Below, in pieces: positions 1 to 11,460 of a stretch of DNA of 64,000 bases. The stretch comes from Linyphia triangularis. Its lineage: Eukaryota > Arthropoda > Arachnida > Araneae > Linyphiidae. Under the pieces are notes generated by a model. That model saw only the letters and a list, made by a program, of their open reading frames with translations. It did not search any database and was not told where the DNA came from. Every line of letters begins with the position of its first letter. Position 1 is the stretch's first letter. Location: contig OZ021722.1 in NCBI GenBank assembly GCA_963978545.1, positions 15,380,801 through 15,444,800 on the forward strand. The letters are read 5' to 3'. Made by a program: the position numbers and the translations under genes.

Positions 1-222
1 TTCAAAGGGATATAAAGATTTTTTTGGCAATAAACGAATTTTGAGAAGTAAAATTTCATTTTAATAACCACTTGAATGTGGAAATCGATTCGGTTGACAA
101 ATTCTGTTACCCTAGTTGCAAAATGATTGTAAAATTTTGAAAATTTAGAAGTGTGAAATTTTCCATACTGTTAACATGGGAAAAATTTTAAACGAAAATT
201 TTGAAAGTTCAATTTTTAGGAC
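1..222 (+). repeat. Linker L0, right end only
   Basis: Cut by the window edge. It carries TAAACGAATTTTG and CGGTTGACAAATTCTG, found again only in L6 at 8781 onward, so 1-440 and 8781-9220 are sister segments. Confidence 0.93.
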
Positions 223-267
223 CAACTTTAGACCCACTTCTTATTTAGTGAGTGTTATAAAATTCGA

Positions 268-284
268 ATAGGAGATTCTCCTAT
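268..284. repeat. Short palindrome ATAGGAGA-T-TCTCCTAT (first-position monomer)
   Basis: Eight-base arms are separated by a single T. This full form occurs in most monomers that directly follow a linker. Other monomers keep a shorter version (GGAGA-N-TCTCC, or GAGA-T-TCTC). Some terminal monomers have GGATATTCTCC, which weakens it. It could be a protein-binding dyad or a small cruciform, or simply an inherited accident; nothing in the sequence decides. Confidence 0.85.
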
Positions 285-415
285 ATATGAGCTTCAATAT
301 CACAAACCGGAAAAAATTTTGAAAATTTTACTTTTTGAAAAATAATTCAATGAACAGTCCGTCATGTGTTTTCAATGGCGAAATCTTATTTTTGAGAAAA
401 TTGCACATTTTGAAC

Positions 416-608
416 CAACTATAGTCCCACTTCTTATTTAGTGAGTGTTATAAAATTGGAATTGGAGATTCTCCTATATATAAGCTTCAATACCACACAC
501 CGGAAAAAATTTTGAAAATTTTACTTTTTGAACAATAATTCATTGAACAGTCCGCCATGTGTTTTCAATGGGGAAATTTTATTTTTTTGAAAATTGCACT
601 TTTTGGAA
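416..608 (+). repeat. Reference S monomer, 193 bp
   Basis: This copy can serve as the type monomer, read from CAACTATAG/CAACTTTAG to GGAA. In order it holds: the conserved block ACTTCTTATTTAGTGAGTG; a short palindrome around GGAGATTCTCC; a TATATATAAGCTTC block with a HindIII site; paired AAAATTTT motifs; CATTGAACAGTCC; the CCATGTGTTTTCAATGGGG block; and GAAAATTGCACTTTTTGG. The landmark TTATTTAG recurs at 241, 434, 627 and 820, exactly 193 bp apart. Monomers differ by scattered substitutions but hardly ever in length. Confidence 0.96.
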
Positions 609-980
609 CAACTTTAGACCCACTTCTTATTTAGTAAGTGTTATAAAATTGGAATTGGAGATTCTCCTTTATATAAGCTTCAATATCACACACGGGAAAA
701 AATTTTGAAAATTTTACTTTTTGAACAATTATTCATTGAATAGTCCACCATGTGTTTTCAATGGGGGAATTTTATTTTTTAGAAAATTGCACTTTTTGGA
801 ACAACTTTAGACAAACTTTTTATTTAGTGAGTGTTATAAAATTGAAAATGGAGACTCTCCTATATATAAGCTTCAATATCACAAACGGGAAAAAATTTTG
901 AAAATTTTACTTTTTGAACAATTATTCATTGAATAATCCGCCATGTGATTTCAATGGGGAATTGTATTTTCAAGAAAATT

Positions 981-1693
981 GCTCAAATGCTTTCAAATTG
1001 CGAATTGCAGTTGGATATATGTTTTATAATTATTCTTGTACCAAATTTTAATTAAAAAAAAAGTATTCTAAAAATAAAAAATTCAATTTTTCGAAAATCT
1101 TGAAATATTTCAGTTTTGAGTGTATTTGAATGGAAAATTTCATTTTTAACAAATGGTTCCAAATTGTGTTTTTTTATTCAAAAACACATTAAAAATCAAA
1201 CAAATTTCAAAATTTTAGCAAAAAAAAACTATTTTTGAATAGCTCTATGAGAAGTTGAAATTTTGAAACAAAAGCGCTCAGAAACTGTTTTGAGGCTTTA
1301 TTTTACGTAGCATTGCTTCGATTTTGTGTACTCAAATAATATTTCATGAGCAAATTGATGATCAGAAAGAAATCGGAAGATTACTTGTATTATCCTAGGC
1401 TACAAATTAAGGTTAAAATTCGAAAATTTAGAATTGGAAAATTGCCTAAGGATTGGCAAGTTTAATGTATATTCAAAGGGATATAAAGATGTTTTTGGCA
1501 ATAACCGAATTTTGAGAAGTAAAATTTCATTTTAATAACCACTTGAATGTGGAAATCGATTCGGATGACAATTTCTGTTACCCTAGTTGCAAAATGATTG
1601 TAAAATTTTGAAAATTCAGAAGTGTGTAATTTTCCATACTGTTAACATGGGAAAAATTTTAAACGAAAATTTTGAAAGTTCAATTTTTAGGAC
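981..1693 (+). repeat. Linker L1
   Basis: 713 bp, early-region type (TTATAATTATTC, GAAAATTTAGAATTGG). Private changes: GAAACAAAAGCG and AAGATGTTTTTGG. Contains CCTAGG, AGCGCT, TCATGA, ATCGAT and GTTAAC short palindromes, as all full linkers do. Confidence 0.95.
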
Positions 1694-2258
1694 CAACTTT
1701 AGACCCACTTCTTATTTAGTGAGTGTTATAAAATTCGAATAGGAGATTCTCCTATATATGAGCTTCAATATCACAAACCGGAAAAAATTTTGAAAATTTT
1801 CCTTTTTCAAAAATAATTCATTGAACAGTCCGTTATGTGTTTTCAATGGCGAAATCTTATTTTTTAGAAAATTGCACTTTTTGGAACAACTTTAGACCCA
1901 CTTCTTATTTAGTAAGTGTTATAAAATTGGAATTGGAGATTCTCCTATATATAAGCTTCAATATCACACACGGGAAAAAATTTTGAAAATTTTACTTTTT
2001 GAACAATTATTCATTGAATAGTCCACCATGTGTTTTCAATGGGGGAATTTTATTTTTTAGAAAATTGCACTTTTTGGAACAACTTTAGACAAACTTTTTA
2101 TTTAGTGAGTGTTATAAAATTGAAAATGGAGACTCTCCTATATATAAGCTTCAATATCACAAACGGGAAAAAATTTTGAAAATTTTACTTTTTGAACAAT
2201 AATTCATTGAATAATCCGCCATGTGATTTCAATGGGGAATTGTATTTTCAAGAAAATT
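1694..2258 (+). repeat. S run of 3 monomers (S1)
   Basis: 565 bp. Monomer 1 has TTCCTTTTTCAAAAATAA in place of the usual TTACTTTTTGAA; this variant marks first monomers in several runs. Confidence 0.95.
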
Positions 2259-2971
2259 GCTCAAATGCTTTCAAATTGCGAATTGCTGTTGGATATATGT
2301 TTTATAATTATTCTTGTACCAAATTTTAATTAAAAAAAAAGTATTCTAAAAATAAAAAATTCAATTTTTCGAAAATCTTGAAATATTTCAGTTTTGAGTG
2401 TATTTGAATGGAAAATTTCATTTTTAACAAATGGTTCCAAATTGTGTTTTTTTATTCAAAAACACATTAAAAATCAAACAAATTTCAAAATTTTAGCAAA
2501 AAAAAACTATTTTTGAATAGCTCTATGAGAAGTTGAAATTTTGAAACGAAAGCGCTCAGAAACTGTTTTGAGGCTTTATTTTACGTAGCATTGCTTCGAT
2601 TTTGTGTACTAAAATAATATTTCATGAGCAAATTGATGATCAGAAAGAAATCGGAAGATTACTTGTATTATCCTAGGCTACAAATTAAGGTTAAAATTCG
2701 AAAATTGAGAATTGGAAAATTGCCTAAGGATTGGCAAGTTTAATGTATATTCAAAGGGATATAAAGATTTTTTTGGCAATAACCGAATTTTGAGAAGTAA
2801 AATTTCATTTTAATAACCACTTGAATGTGGAAATCGATTCGGATGACAATTTCTGTTACCATAGTCGCAAAATGATTGTAAAATTTTGTTAATTCAGAAG
2901 TGTGAAATTTTCCATACTGTTAACATGGGAAAAATTTTAAACCAAAATTATGAAAGTTCAATTTTTAGGAC
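2259..2971 (+). repeat. Linker L2
   Basis: 713 bp. Left half is like L1 with a private GAATTGCTGTTGG. Right half has ACCATAGTCGC and TTTTGTTAATTCAG, shared only with L9, about 10.06 kb away. Confidence 0.95.
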
Positions 2972-3343
2972 CAACTTTAGACCCACTTCTTATTTAGTGA
3001 GTGTTATAAAATTCGAATAGGAGATTCTCCTATATATGAGCTTCAATATCACAAACCGGAAAAAATTTTGAAAATTTTCCTTTTTCAAAAATAATTCATT
3101 GAACAGTCCGTCATGTGTTTTCAATGGCGAAATCTTATTTTTGAGAAAATTGCACTTTTTGGAACAACTTTGGACCCACTTCTTATTTAGTGAGTGTTAT
3201 AAAATTGAAATTGGATATTCTCCTATATATAAGCTTCAATATCACAAACGGGAAAAAATTTTGAAAATTTTAATTTTTGAACAATTATTCATTGAATAGT
3301 CCGCCATGTGAATTCATTGGGGAATTGTATTTTCGAGAAAATT
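2972..3343 (+). repeat. S run of 2 monomers (S2)
   Basis: 372 bp. The second monomer has GGATATTCTCC (palindrome weakened) and an EcoRI site in GTGAATTCATTGGGG, the ending typical before type I linkers. Confidence 0.95.
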
Positions 3344-3833
3344 GCTCAAATGCTTTCAAATTGCGAATTGCAGTTGGATATATGTTTTATAGTTATTCTG
3401 GTACCAAATTTTAATTAAAAAAAAGTATTCTAAAAATAAAAAATTCAATTTTTCGAAAATCTTGAAATATTTCAGTTTTGAGTGTATTTGAATGGAAAAT
3501 TTCATTTTTAACAAATGGTTCCAAATTGGGTTTTTTTATTCAAAAACACATTAAAAATTAAACAAATTTCAAAATTTTGGCAAAAAAAACTATTTTTGAA
3601 TAGCTCTATGAGAAGTTGAAACTTTGAAACGAAAGCGCTCAGAACCGAATTTTGAGAAGTAAAATTTCATTTTAATAACCACTTGAATGTGGAAATCGAT
3701 TCGGATGACAATATCTGTTACCCTAGTAGCAAAATTATTGTAAAATTTTGAAAATTTAGAAGTGTGAAATTTTCCATACTGTTAACATGGGAAAAATTTT
3801 AAACGAAAATTTTGAAAGTTCAGTTTTTAGGAC
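3344..3833 (+). repeat. Linker L3, internally deleted
   Basis: 490 bp. The sequence jumps at 3644/3645 from CGCTCAGAA to CCGAATTTTGAG; compared with L2 (2562-2782) 221 bp are missing. Only AA is shared at the break, so this looks like end joining rather than recombination between monomers. Right part has GACAATATCTG and GTTCAGTTTTT, shared with L17 and L29. Confidence 0.95.
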
Positions 3834-4776
3834 CAACTTTAGACCCACTTTTTATTTAGTGAGTGTTATAAAATTCGAATAGGAGATTTTCCTATATATG
3901 AGCTTCAATATCACAAACCTTAAAAAGTTTTGAAAATTTTACTTTTTGAAAAATAATTCATTGAACAGTCCGTCATGTGTTTTCAATGGCGAAATCTTAT
4001 TTTTGAGAAAATTGCACTTTTTGGAACAACTTTAGACCCACTTCTTATTTAGTGAGTGTTATAAAATTCAAATTCGAGATATATGAGCTTCAATATCACA
4101 CACGGGAAAAAATTTTGAAAATTTTAATTTTTGAACAATTATCCATTGAATAGTCCACCATGTGTTTTCAATGGGGGAATTTTATTTTTTAGAAAATTGC
4201 ACTTTTTGGAACAACTTTAGACCCACTTTTTATTTAGTGAGTGTTATAAAATTGAAAATGGAGATTCTCCTATATATAAGCTTCAATATCACACAATGGA
4301 AAAAATTTTGAAAATTTTACTTTTTGAACAATAATTCATTGAACAGTCCGCCATGTGTTTTCAATGGGGAAATTTTATTTTTGAGAAAATTGCACTTTTT
4401 GGAACAACTTTAGACCCACTTTTTATTTAGTGAGTGTTATAAAATTCGAATAGGAGATTCTCCTATATATGAGCTTCAATATCACAAACCGGAAAAAATT
4501 TTGAAAATATTCCTTTTTCAAAAATAATTCATTGAACAGTCCGTCATGTGTTTTCAATGGCGAAATCTTATTTTTTAGAAAATTGCACTTTTTGGAACAA
4601 CTTTAGACCCACTTTTTATTTAGTGAGTGTTATAAAATTGAAATTGGATATTCTCCTATATATAAGCTTCAATATCACAAACAGGAAAAAATTTTGAAAA
4701 TTTTAATTTTTGAACAATTATTCATTGAATAGTCCGCCATGTGAATTCATTGGGGAATTGTATTTTCGAGAAAATT
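3834..4776 (+). repeat. S run of 5 monomers (S3)
   Basis: 943 bp, which is the expected 951 less 8: monomer 2 carries the 8-bp deletion at 4080/4081 (ATTCGAGATATATGAGC). Monomer 1 has a private CCTTAAAAAGTTTTG. Confidence 0.95.
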
Positions 4777-5486
4777 GCTCAAATGCTTTCAAATTGCGAA
4801 TTGCAGTTGGATATATGTTATATAGTTATTCTTGTACCAAATTTTAATTAAAAAAAAGTATTCTAAAAATAAAAAATTCAATATTTCGAAAATCTTGAAA
4901 TATTTCAGTTTTGAGTGTATTTGAATGGAAAATTTCATTTTTAACAAATGGTTCCAAATTGTGTTTTTTTATTCAAAAACAGATTAAAAATCAAACAAAT
5001 TTCAAAATTTTGGCAAAAAAAACTATTTTTGAATAGCTCTATGAGAAGTTGAAATTTTGAAACGAAAGCGCTCAGAAACTGTTTTGAGGCTTTATTTTAC
5101 GTAGCATTGCTTCGATTTTGTGTACTAAAATAACATTTCATGAGCAAATTGATGATCAGAAAGAAATCGGAAGATGACTTTTAATATCCTAGGCTACAAA
5201 TTAAGGTTAAAAATCGAAAATTGAGAATTGGAAAATTGCCTAAGGATTGGCAAGTTTAATGTATATTCAAAGGGATATAAAGATTTTTTGGCAATAACCG
5301 AATTTTGAGAAGTAAAATTTCATTTTAATAACCACTTGAATGTGGAAATCGATTCGGATGACAATTTCTGTTACCCTAGTTGCAAAATGATTGTAAAATT
5401 TTGAAAATTCAGAAGTGTGTAATTTTCCATACTGTTAACATGGGAAAAACTTTAAACGAAAATTTTGAAAGTTCAATTTTTAGGAC
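4777..5486 (+). repeat. Linker L4 (type I-like)
   Basis: 710 bp with AATATTTCG and the EcoRI-type upstream monomer. Private changes: TGTTATATAGTTATTC, AAACAGATTAAA, GACTTTTAATATCC and GGGAAAAACTTTAAAC. Confidence 0.94.
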
Positions 5487-6051
5487 CAACTTTAGACCCA
5501 CTTCTTATTTAGTGAGTGTTATAAAATTCGAATAGGAGATTCTCCTATATATGAGCTTCAATATCACAAACCGAAAAAAATTTTGAAAATTTTACTTTTT
5601 GAAAAATAATTCATTGAACAGTCCGTCATGTGTTTTCAATGGGGAAATTTTATTTTTGAGAAATTTGCACATTTTGAACCAACTATAGACCCACTTCTTA
5701 TTTAGTAAGTGTTATAAAATTGGAATTGGAGATTCTCCTATATATAACCTTCAATATCACACACGGAAAAAAAATTTGAAAATTTTACTTTTTGAACAAT
5801 TATTCATTGAATAGTCCACCATGTGTTTTCAATGGGGGAATTTTATTTTTTAGAAAATTGCACTTTTTGGAACAACTTTAGACCCACTTTTTATTTAGTG
5901 AGTGTTATAAAATTGAAAATGGAGACTCTCCTATATATAAGCTTCAATATCACAAACGGGAAAAAATTTTGAAAATTTTACTTTTTGAACAATTATTCAT
6001 TGAATAGTCCGCAATGTGATTTCAATGGTGAATTGTATTTTCAAGAAAATT
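5487..6051 (+). repeat. S run of 3 monomers (S4)
   Basis: 565 bp. The last monomer ends with private GCAATGTGATTTCAATGGTG. Confidence 0.95.
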
Positions 6052-6761
6052 GCTCAAATGCTTTCAAATTGCGAATTGCAGTTGGATATATGTTTTATAA
6101 TTATTCTTGTACCAAATTTTAATTAAAAAAAAGTATTCTAAAAATAAAAAATTCAATTTTTCGAAAATCTTGAAATATTTCAGTTTTGAGTGTATTTGAA
6201 TGGAAAATTTCATTTTTAACAAATGGTTCCAAATTGTGTTTTTTTATTCAAAAACACATTAAAAATCAAACAAATTTCAAAATTTTGGCAAAAAAAACTA
6301 TTTTTGAATAGCTCTATGAGAAGTTGAAATTTTGAAACGAAAGCGCTCAGAAACTGTTTTGAGGCTTTATTTTACGTAGCATTGCTTCGATTTTGTGTAC
6401 TAAAATAACATTTCATGAGCAAATTGATGATCAGAAAGAAATCGGAAGATGACTTTTATTATCCTAGGCTACAAATTAAGGTTAAAAATCGAAAATTGAG
6501 AATTGGAAAATTGCCTAAGGATTGGCAAGTTTAATGTATATTCAAAGGGATATAAAGATTTTTTGGCAATAACCGAATTTTGAGAAGTAAAATTTCATTT
6601 TAATAACCACTTGAATGTGGAAATCGATTCGGATGACAATTTCTGTTACCCTAGTTGCAAAATGATTGTAAAATTTTGAAAATTCAGAAGTGTGTAATTT
6701 TCTGTACTGTTAACATGGGAAAAATTTTAAACGAAAATTTTGAAAGTTCAATTTTTAGGAC
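6052..6761 (+). repeat. Linker L5
   Basis: 710 bp, with TTTTCTGTACTG near the right end instead of TTTTCCATACTG. Confidence 0.94.
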
Positions 6762-8290
6762 CAACTTTAGACCTACTTCTTGTTTAGTGAGTGTTATAAA
6801 ATTCGAATAGGAGATTCTCCTATATATGAGCTTCAATATCACAAACCGGAAAAATTTTTGAAAATATTCCTTTTTGAAAAATAATTCATTGAACAGTCCG
6901 TCATGTGTTTTCAATGGGGAAATTTTATTTTTGAGAAATTTGCACATTTTGAACCAACTATAGACCCACTTCTTATTTAGTGAGTGTTATAAAATTGGAA
7001 TTGGAGATTCTCCTATATATAAGCTTCAATATCACACACCGGAAAAAATTTTGAAAATTTTACTTTTTGAACAATAATTCATTGAACAGTCCGCCATGTG
7101 TTTTCAATGGGGAAATTTTATTTTTTAGAAAATTGCACTTTTTGGAACAACTTTAGACCCACTTCTTATTTAGTAAGTGTTATAAAATTGGAATTAAAGA
7201 TTCTCCTCTGTATAAGCTTCAATATCACACACGGGAAAAAATTTTGAAAATTTTAATTTTTGAACAATTATTCATTGAATAGTCCACCATGTGTTTTCAA
7301 TGGGGGAATTTTATTTTTTAGAAAATTGCACTTTTTGGAACAACTTTAGACCCACTTTTTATTTAGTGAGTGTTATAAAATTGAAAATGGAGATTCTCCT
7401 ATATATGATCTTCAATATCACACAATGGAAAAAATTTTGAAAATTTTACTTTTTGAACAATAATTCATTGAACAGTCCGCCATGTGTTTTCAATGGGGAA
7501 ATTTTATTTTTTAAAAAATTGCACTTTTTGGAACAACTTTAGACCCACTTCTTATTTAGTAAGTGTTATAAAATTGGAATTAGAGATTCTCCTATATATA
7601 AGCTTCAATATCACACACGGGAAAAAATTTTGAAAATTTTAATTTTTGAACAATTATTCATTGAACAGTCCGTCATGTGTTTTCAATGGCGAAATCTTAT
7701 TTTTGAAAAATTGCACTTTTTGGAACAACTTTAGACCCACTTCTTATTTAGTGAGTGTTATAAAATTCAAATTCGAGATTCTCCTATATATGAGCTTCGA
7801 TATCACAAACCGGAAAAAATTTTGAAAATTTTACTTTTTGAACAATAATTCATTGAACAGTCCGCCATGTGTTTTCAATGGCGAAATCTTATTTTTTAGA
7901 AAATTGCACTTTTTGGAACAACTTTAGACCCACTTCTTATTTAGTGAGTGTTATAAAATTCAAATTCGAGATTCTCCTATATATGAGCTTCAATATCACA
8001 AACCGGAAAAAATTTTGAAAATTTTACTTTTTGAACAATAATTCATTGAACAGTCCGCCATGTGTTTTCAATGGAGAAATTTTATATTTTAGAAAATTGC
8101 ACTTTTTGGAACAACTTTAGACCCACTTTTTATTTAGTGAGTGGTATAAAATTGAAATTGGATATTCTCCTATATATAAGCTTCAATATAACAAACGGGA
8201 AAAAAATTTGAAAATTTTAATTTTTGAACAATTATTCATTGAATAGTCCGCCATGTGATTTCAATGGGGAATTGTATTTTCGAGAAAATT
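6762..8290 (+). repeat. S run of 8 monomers (S5)
   Basis: 1,529 bp. Starts with private AGACCTACTTCTTGTTTAG. No 8-bp deletion monomer. Monomers 6 and 7 carry the TTCAAATTCGAGATTCTCC form, with TTCGATATCAC in one of them, as in the long runs further right. Confidence 0.94.
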
Positions 8291-9002
8291 GCTCAAATGC
8301 TTTCAAATTGCGAATTGCAGTTGGATATATGTTTTATAGTTATTCTTGTACCAAATTTTAATTAAAAAAAAGTATTCTAAAAATAAAAAATTCAATTTTT
8401 CGAAAATCTTGAAATATTTCAGTTTTGAGTGTATTTGAATGGAAAATTTCATTTTTAACAAATGGTTCCAAATTGTGTTTTTTTTATTCAAAAACACATT
8501 AAAAATCAAACAAATTTCAAAATTTTGGCAAAAAAAATTATTTTTGAATAGCTCTATGAGAAGTTGAAATTTTGAAATGGAAGCGCTCAGAAACTGTTTT
8601 GAGGCTTTATTTTACGTTGCATTGCTTCGATTTTGTGTACTAAAATAATATTTCATGTGCAAATTGATGATCAGAAAGAAATCGGAAGATGACTTTTATT
8701 ATCCTAGGCTACAAATTAAGGTTAAAATTCGAAAATTGAGAATTGGAAAATTACCTAAGGATTGGCAAGTTTAATGTATATTCAAAGGGATATAAAGATT
8801 TTTTTGGCAATAAACGAATTTTGAGAAGTAAAATTTCATTTTAATAACCACTTGAATGTGGAAATCGATTCGGTTGACAAATTCTGTTACCCTAGTTGCA
8901 AAATGATTGTAAAATTTTGAAAATTTAGAAGTGTGAAATTTTCCATACTGTTAACATGGGAAAAATTTTAAACGAAAATTTTGAAAGTTCAATTTTTAGG
9001 AC
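8291..9002 (+). repeat. Linker L6 (type II-like left, L0-like right)
   Basis: 712 bp. Left half has the 8-T run, GAAATGGAAGCG, ACGTTGCATTG and private TCATGTGCAAATTG. Right half carries the L0 variants, so it is either a mosaic or the ancestral arrangement of L0. Confidence 0.94.
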
Positions 9003-9567
9003 CAACTTTAGACCCACTTCTTATTTAGTGAGTGTTATAAAATTCGAATAGGAGATTCTCCTATATATGAGCTTCAATATCACAAACCGGAAAAAATTTT
9101 GAAAATTTTACTTTTTGAAAAATAATTCAATGAACAGTCCGTCATGTGTTTTCAATGGCGAAATCTTATTTTTGAGAAAATTGCACATTTTGAACCAACT
9201 ATAGACCCACTTCTTATTTAGTGAGTGTTATAAAATTGAAAATGGAGACTCTCCTATGTATAAGCTTCAATATCACAAACGGGAAAAAATTTTGAAAATT
9301 TTACTTTTTGAACAATTATTCATTGAATAGTCCACCATGTGTTTTCAATGGGGGAATTTTATTTTTTAAAAAATTGCACTTTTTGGAACAACTTTAGACA
9401 AACTTTTTATTTAGTGAGTGTTATAAAATTGAAAATGGAGACTCTCCTATATATAAGCTTCAATATCACAAACGGGAAAAAATTTTGAAAATTTTACTTT
9501 TTGAACAATTATTCATTGAATAATCCGCCATGTGATTTCAATGGGGAATTGTATTTTCAAGAAAATT
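9003..9567 (+). repeat. S run of 3 monomers (S6)
   Basis: 565 bp. Monomer 1 matches S0; the match ends near 9220, after which S6 has one monomer fewer. Confidence 0.95.
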
Positions 9568-10280
9568 GCTCAAATGCTTTCAAATTGCGAATTGCAGTTG
9601 GATATATGTTTTATAATTATTCTTGTACCAAATTTTAATTAAAAAAAAAGTATTCTAAAAATAAAAAATTCAATTTTTCGAAAATCTTGAAATATTTCAG
9701 TTTTGAGTGTATTTGAAAGGAAAATTTCATTTTTAACAAATGGTTCCAAATTGTGTTTTTTTATTCAAAAACACATTAAAAATCAAACAAATTTCAAAAT
9801 TTTAGCAAAAAAAAACTATTTTTGAATAGCTCTATGAGAAGTTGAAATTTTGAAACGAAAGCGCTCAGAAACTGTTTTGAGGCTTTATTTTACGTAGCAT
9901 TGCTTCGATTTTGTGTACTAAAATAATATTTCATGAGCAAATTGATGATCAGAAAGAAATCGGAAGATTACTTGTATTATCTTAGGCTACAAATTAAGGT
10001 TAAAATTCGAAAATTTAGAATTGGAAAATTGCCTAAGGATTGGCAAGTTTAATGTATATTCAAAGGGATATAAAGATTTTTTTGGCAATAACCGAATTTT
10101 GAGAAGTAAAATTTCAATTTAATAACCACTTGAATGTGGAAATCGATTCGGATGACAATTTCTGTTACCCTAGTTGCAAAATGATTGTAAAATTTCGAAA
10201 ATTCAGAAGTGTGTAATTTTCCATACTGTTAACATGGGAAAAATTTTAAACGAAAATTTTGAAAGTTCAATTTTTAGGAC
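9568..10280 (+). repeat. Linker L7
   Basis: 713 bp, close to L1 with private GAAAGGAAAATTTC and TATCTTAGGC. The right half begins the 1.47-kb local duplication. Confidence 0.95.
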
Positions 10281-11460
10281 CAACTTTAGACCCACTTCTT
10301 ATTTAGTGATTGTTATAAAATTCGAATAGGAGATTCTCCTATATATGAACTTCAATATCACAAACCGGAAAAAAATTTGAAAATTTTACTTTTTGAAAAA
10401 TAATTCATTGAACAGTCCGTCATGTGTTTTCAATGGGGAAATTTTATTTTTGAGAAATTTGCACATTTTGAACCAACTATAGACCCACTTCTTATTTAGT
10501 GAGTGTTATAAAATTGGAATTGGAGATTCTCCTATATATAAGCTTCAATATCACACACCGGAAAAAATTTTGAAAATTTTACTTTTTGAACAATAATTCA
10601 TTGAACAGTCCGCCATGTGTTTTCAATGGGGAAATTTTATTTTTTAGAAAATTGCACTTTTTGGAACAACTTTAGACCCACTTCTTATTTAGTAAGTGTT
10701 ATAAAATTGGAATTGGAGATTCTCCTATATATAAGCTTCAATATCACACACGGGAAAAAATTTTGAAAATTTTACTTTTTGAACAATTATTCATTGAATA
10801 GTCCACCATGTGTTTTCAATGGGGGAATTTTATTTTTTAGAAAATTGCACTTTTTGGAACAACTTTAGACAAACTTTTTATTTAGTGAGTGTTATAAAAT
10901 TGAAAATGGAGACTCTCCTATATATAAGCTTCAATATCACAAACGGGAAAAAATTTTGAAAATTTTACTTTTTGAACAATTATTCATTGAATAATCCGCC
11001 ATGTGATTTCAATGGGGAATTGTATTTTCAAGAAAATTGCTCAAATGCTTTCAAATTGCGAATTGCAGTTGGATATATGTTTTATAATTATTCTTGTACC
11101 AAATTTTAATTAAAAAAAAAGTATTCTAAAAATAAAAAATTCAATTTTTCGAAAATCTTGAAATATTTCAGTTTTGAGTGTATTTGAATGGAAAATTTCA
11201 TTTTTAACAAATGGTTCCAAATTGTGTTTTTTTATTCAAAAACTCATTAAAAATCAAACAAATTTCAAAATTTTAGCAAAAAAAAAACTATTTTTGAATA
11301 GCTCTATGAGAAGTTGAAATTTTGAAACGAAAGCGCTCAGAAACTGTTTTGAGGCTTTATTTTACGTAGCATTGCTTCGATTTTGTGTACTAAAATAATA
11401 TTTCATGAGCAAATTGATGATCAGAAAGAAATCGGAAGATTACTTGTATTATCCTAGGCT
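9989..11460 (+). repeat. Local 1.47-kb block duplication, copy 1 (approximate edges)
   Basis: The right half of L7, S7 and the left half of L8 repeat as the right half of L8, S8 and the left half of L9. Shared variants not seen elsewhere include TTTCAATTTAATAACC, AAATTTCGAAAATTCAG, TTTAGTGATTGTTAT, and AAACTCATTAAA (in L8 and L9). Copy 2 lacks one monomer (3 against 4). Confidence 0.85.
10281..11038 (+). repeat. S run of 4 monomers (S7)
   Basis: 758 bp. Monomer 1 has TTTAGTGATTGTTAT and ATATATGAACTTC, both repeated in S8. Confidence 0.95.

Larger units (their letters stand above)
223..980 (+). repeat. S run of 4 monomers (S0)
   Basis: 758 bp, which is 4 x 193 less the 14 bp that the linker replaces. 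Monomer 1 has the full palindrome; the last has GGAGACTCTCC and the modified end ATTTCAATGGGGAATTG that precedes linkers. AATTCAATGAACAG in monomer 1 is shared with S6. Confidence 0.95.

Noticed and set aside
1060..1085. Polyadenylation signal AATAAA and A-run as a processed transcript
   Set aside because: It recurs in all linkers within A-rich DNA and no upstream gene exists.
981..1693. Linker as a transposable element insertion
   Set aside because: I see no terminal inverted repeats, no clear target duplication and no coding sequence, and the right end is itself monomer-like. It cannot be excluded as an ancient origin.
3099..3299. 66-codon open frame on the plus strand
   Set aside because: It starts at TTG inside a monomer and is specific to one variant combination in S2.
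6684..6947. 87-codon open frame on the minus strand, the longest in the window
   Set aside because: It spans a linker end and one monomer in L5/S5 only; the same stretch is interrupted in nearly all sister copies.
8303..8509. 68-codon open frame on the minus strand, repeated at 19736, 32824, 52741 and 59456
   Set aside because: It lies in type II linkers, starts at TTG, and is open only where a T-run has eight bases; other linkers break it. No conserved protein pattern is visible.
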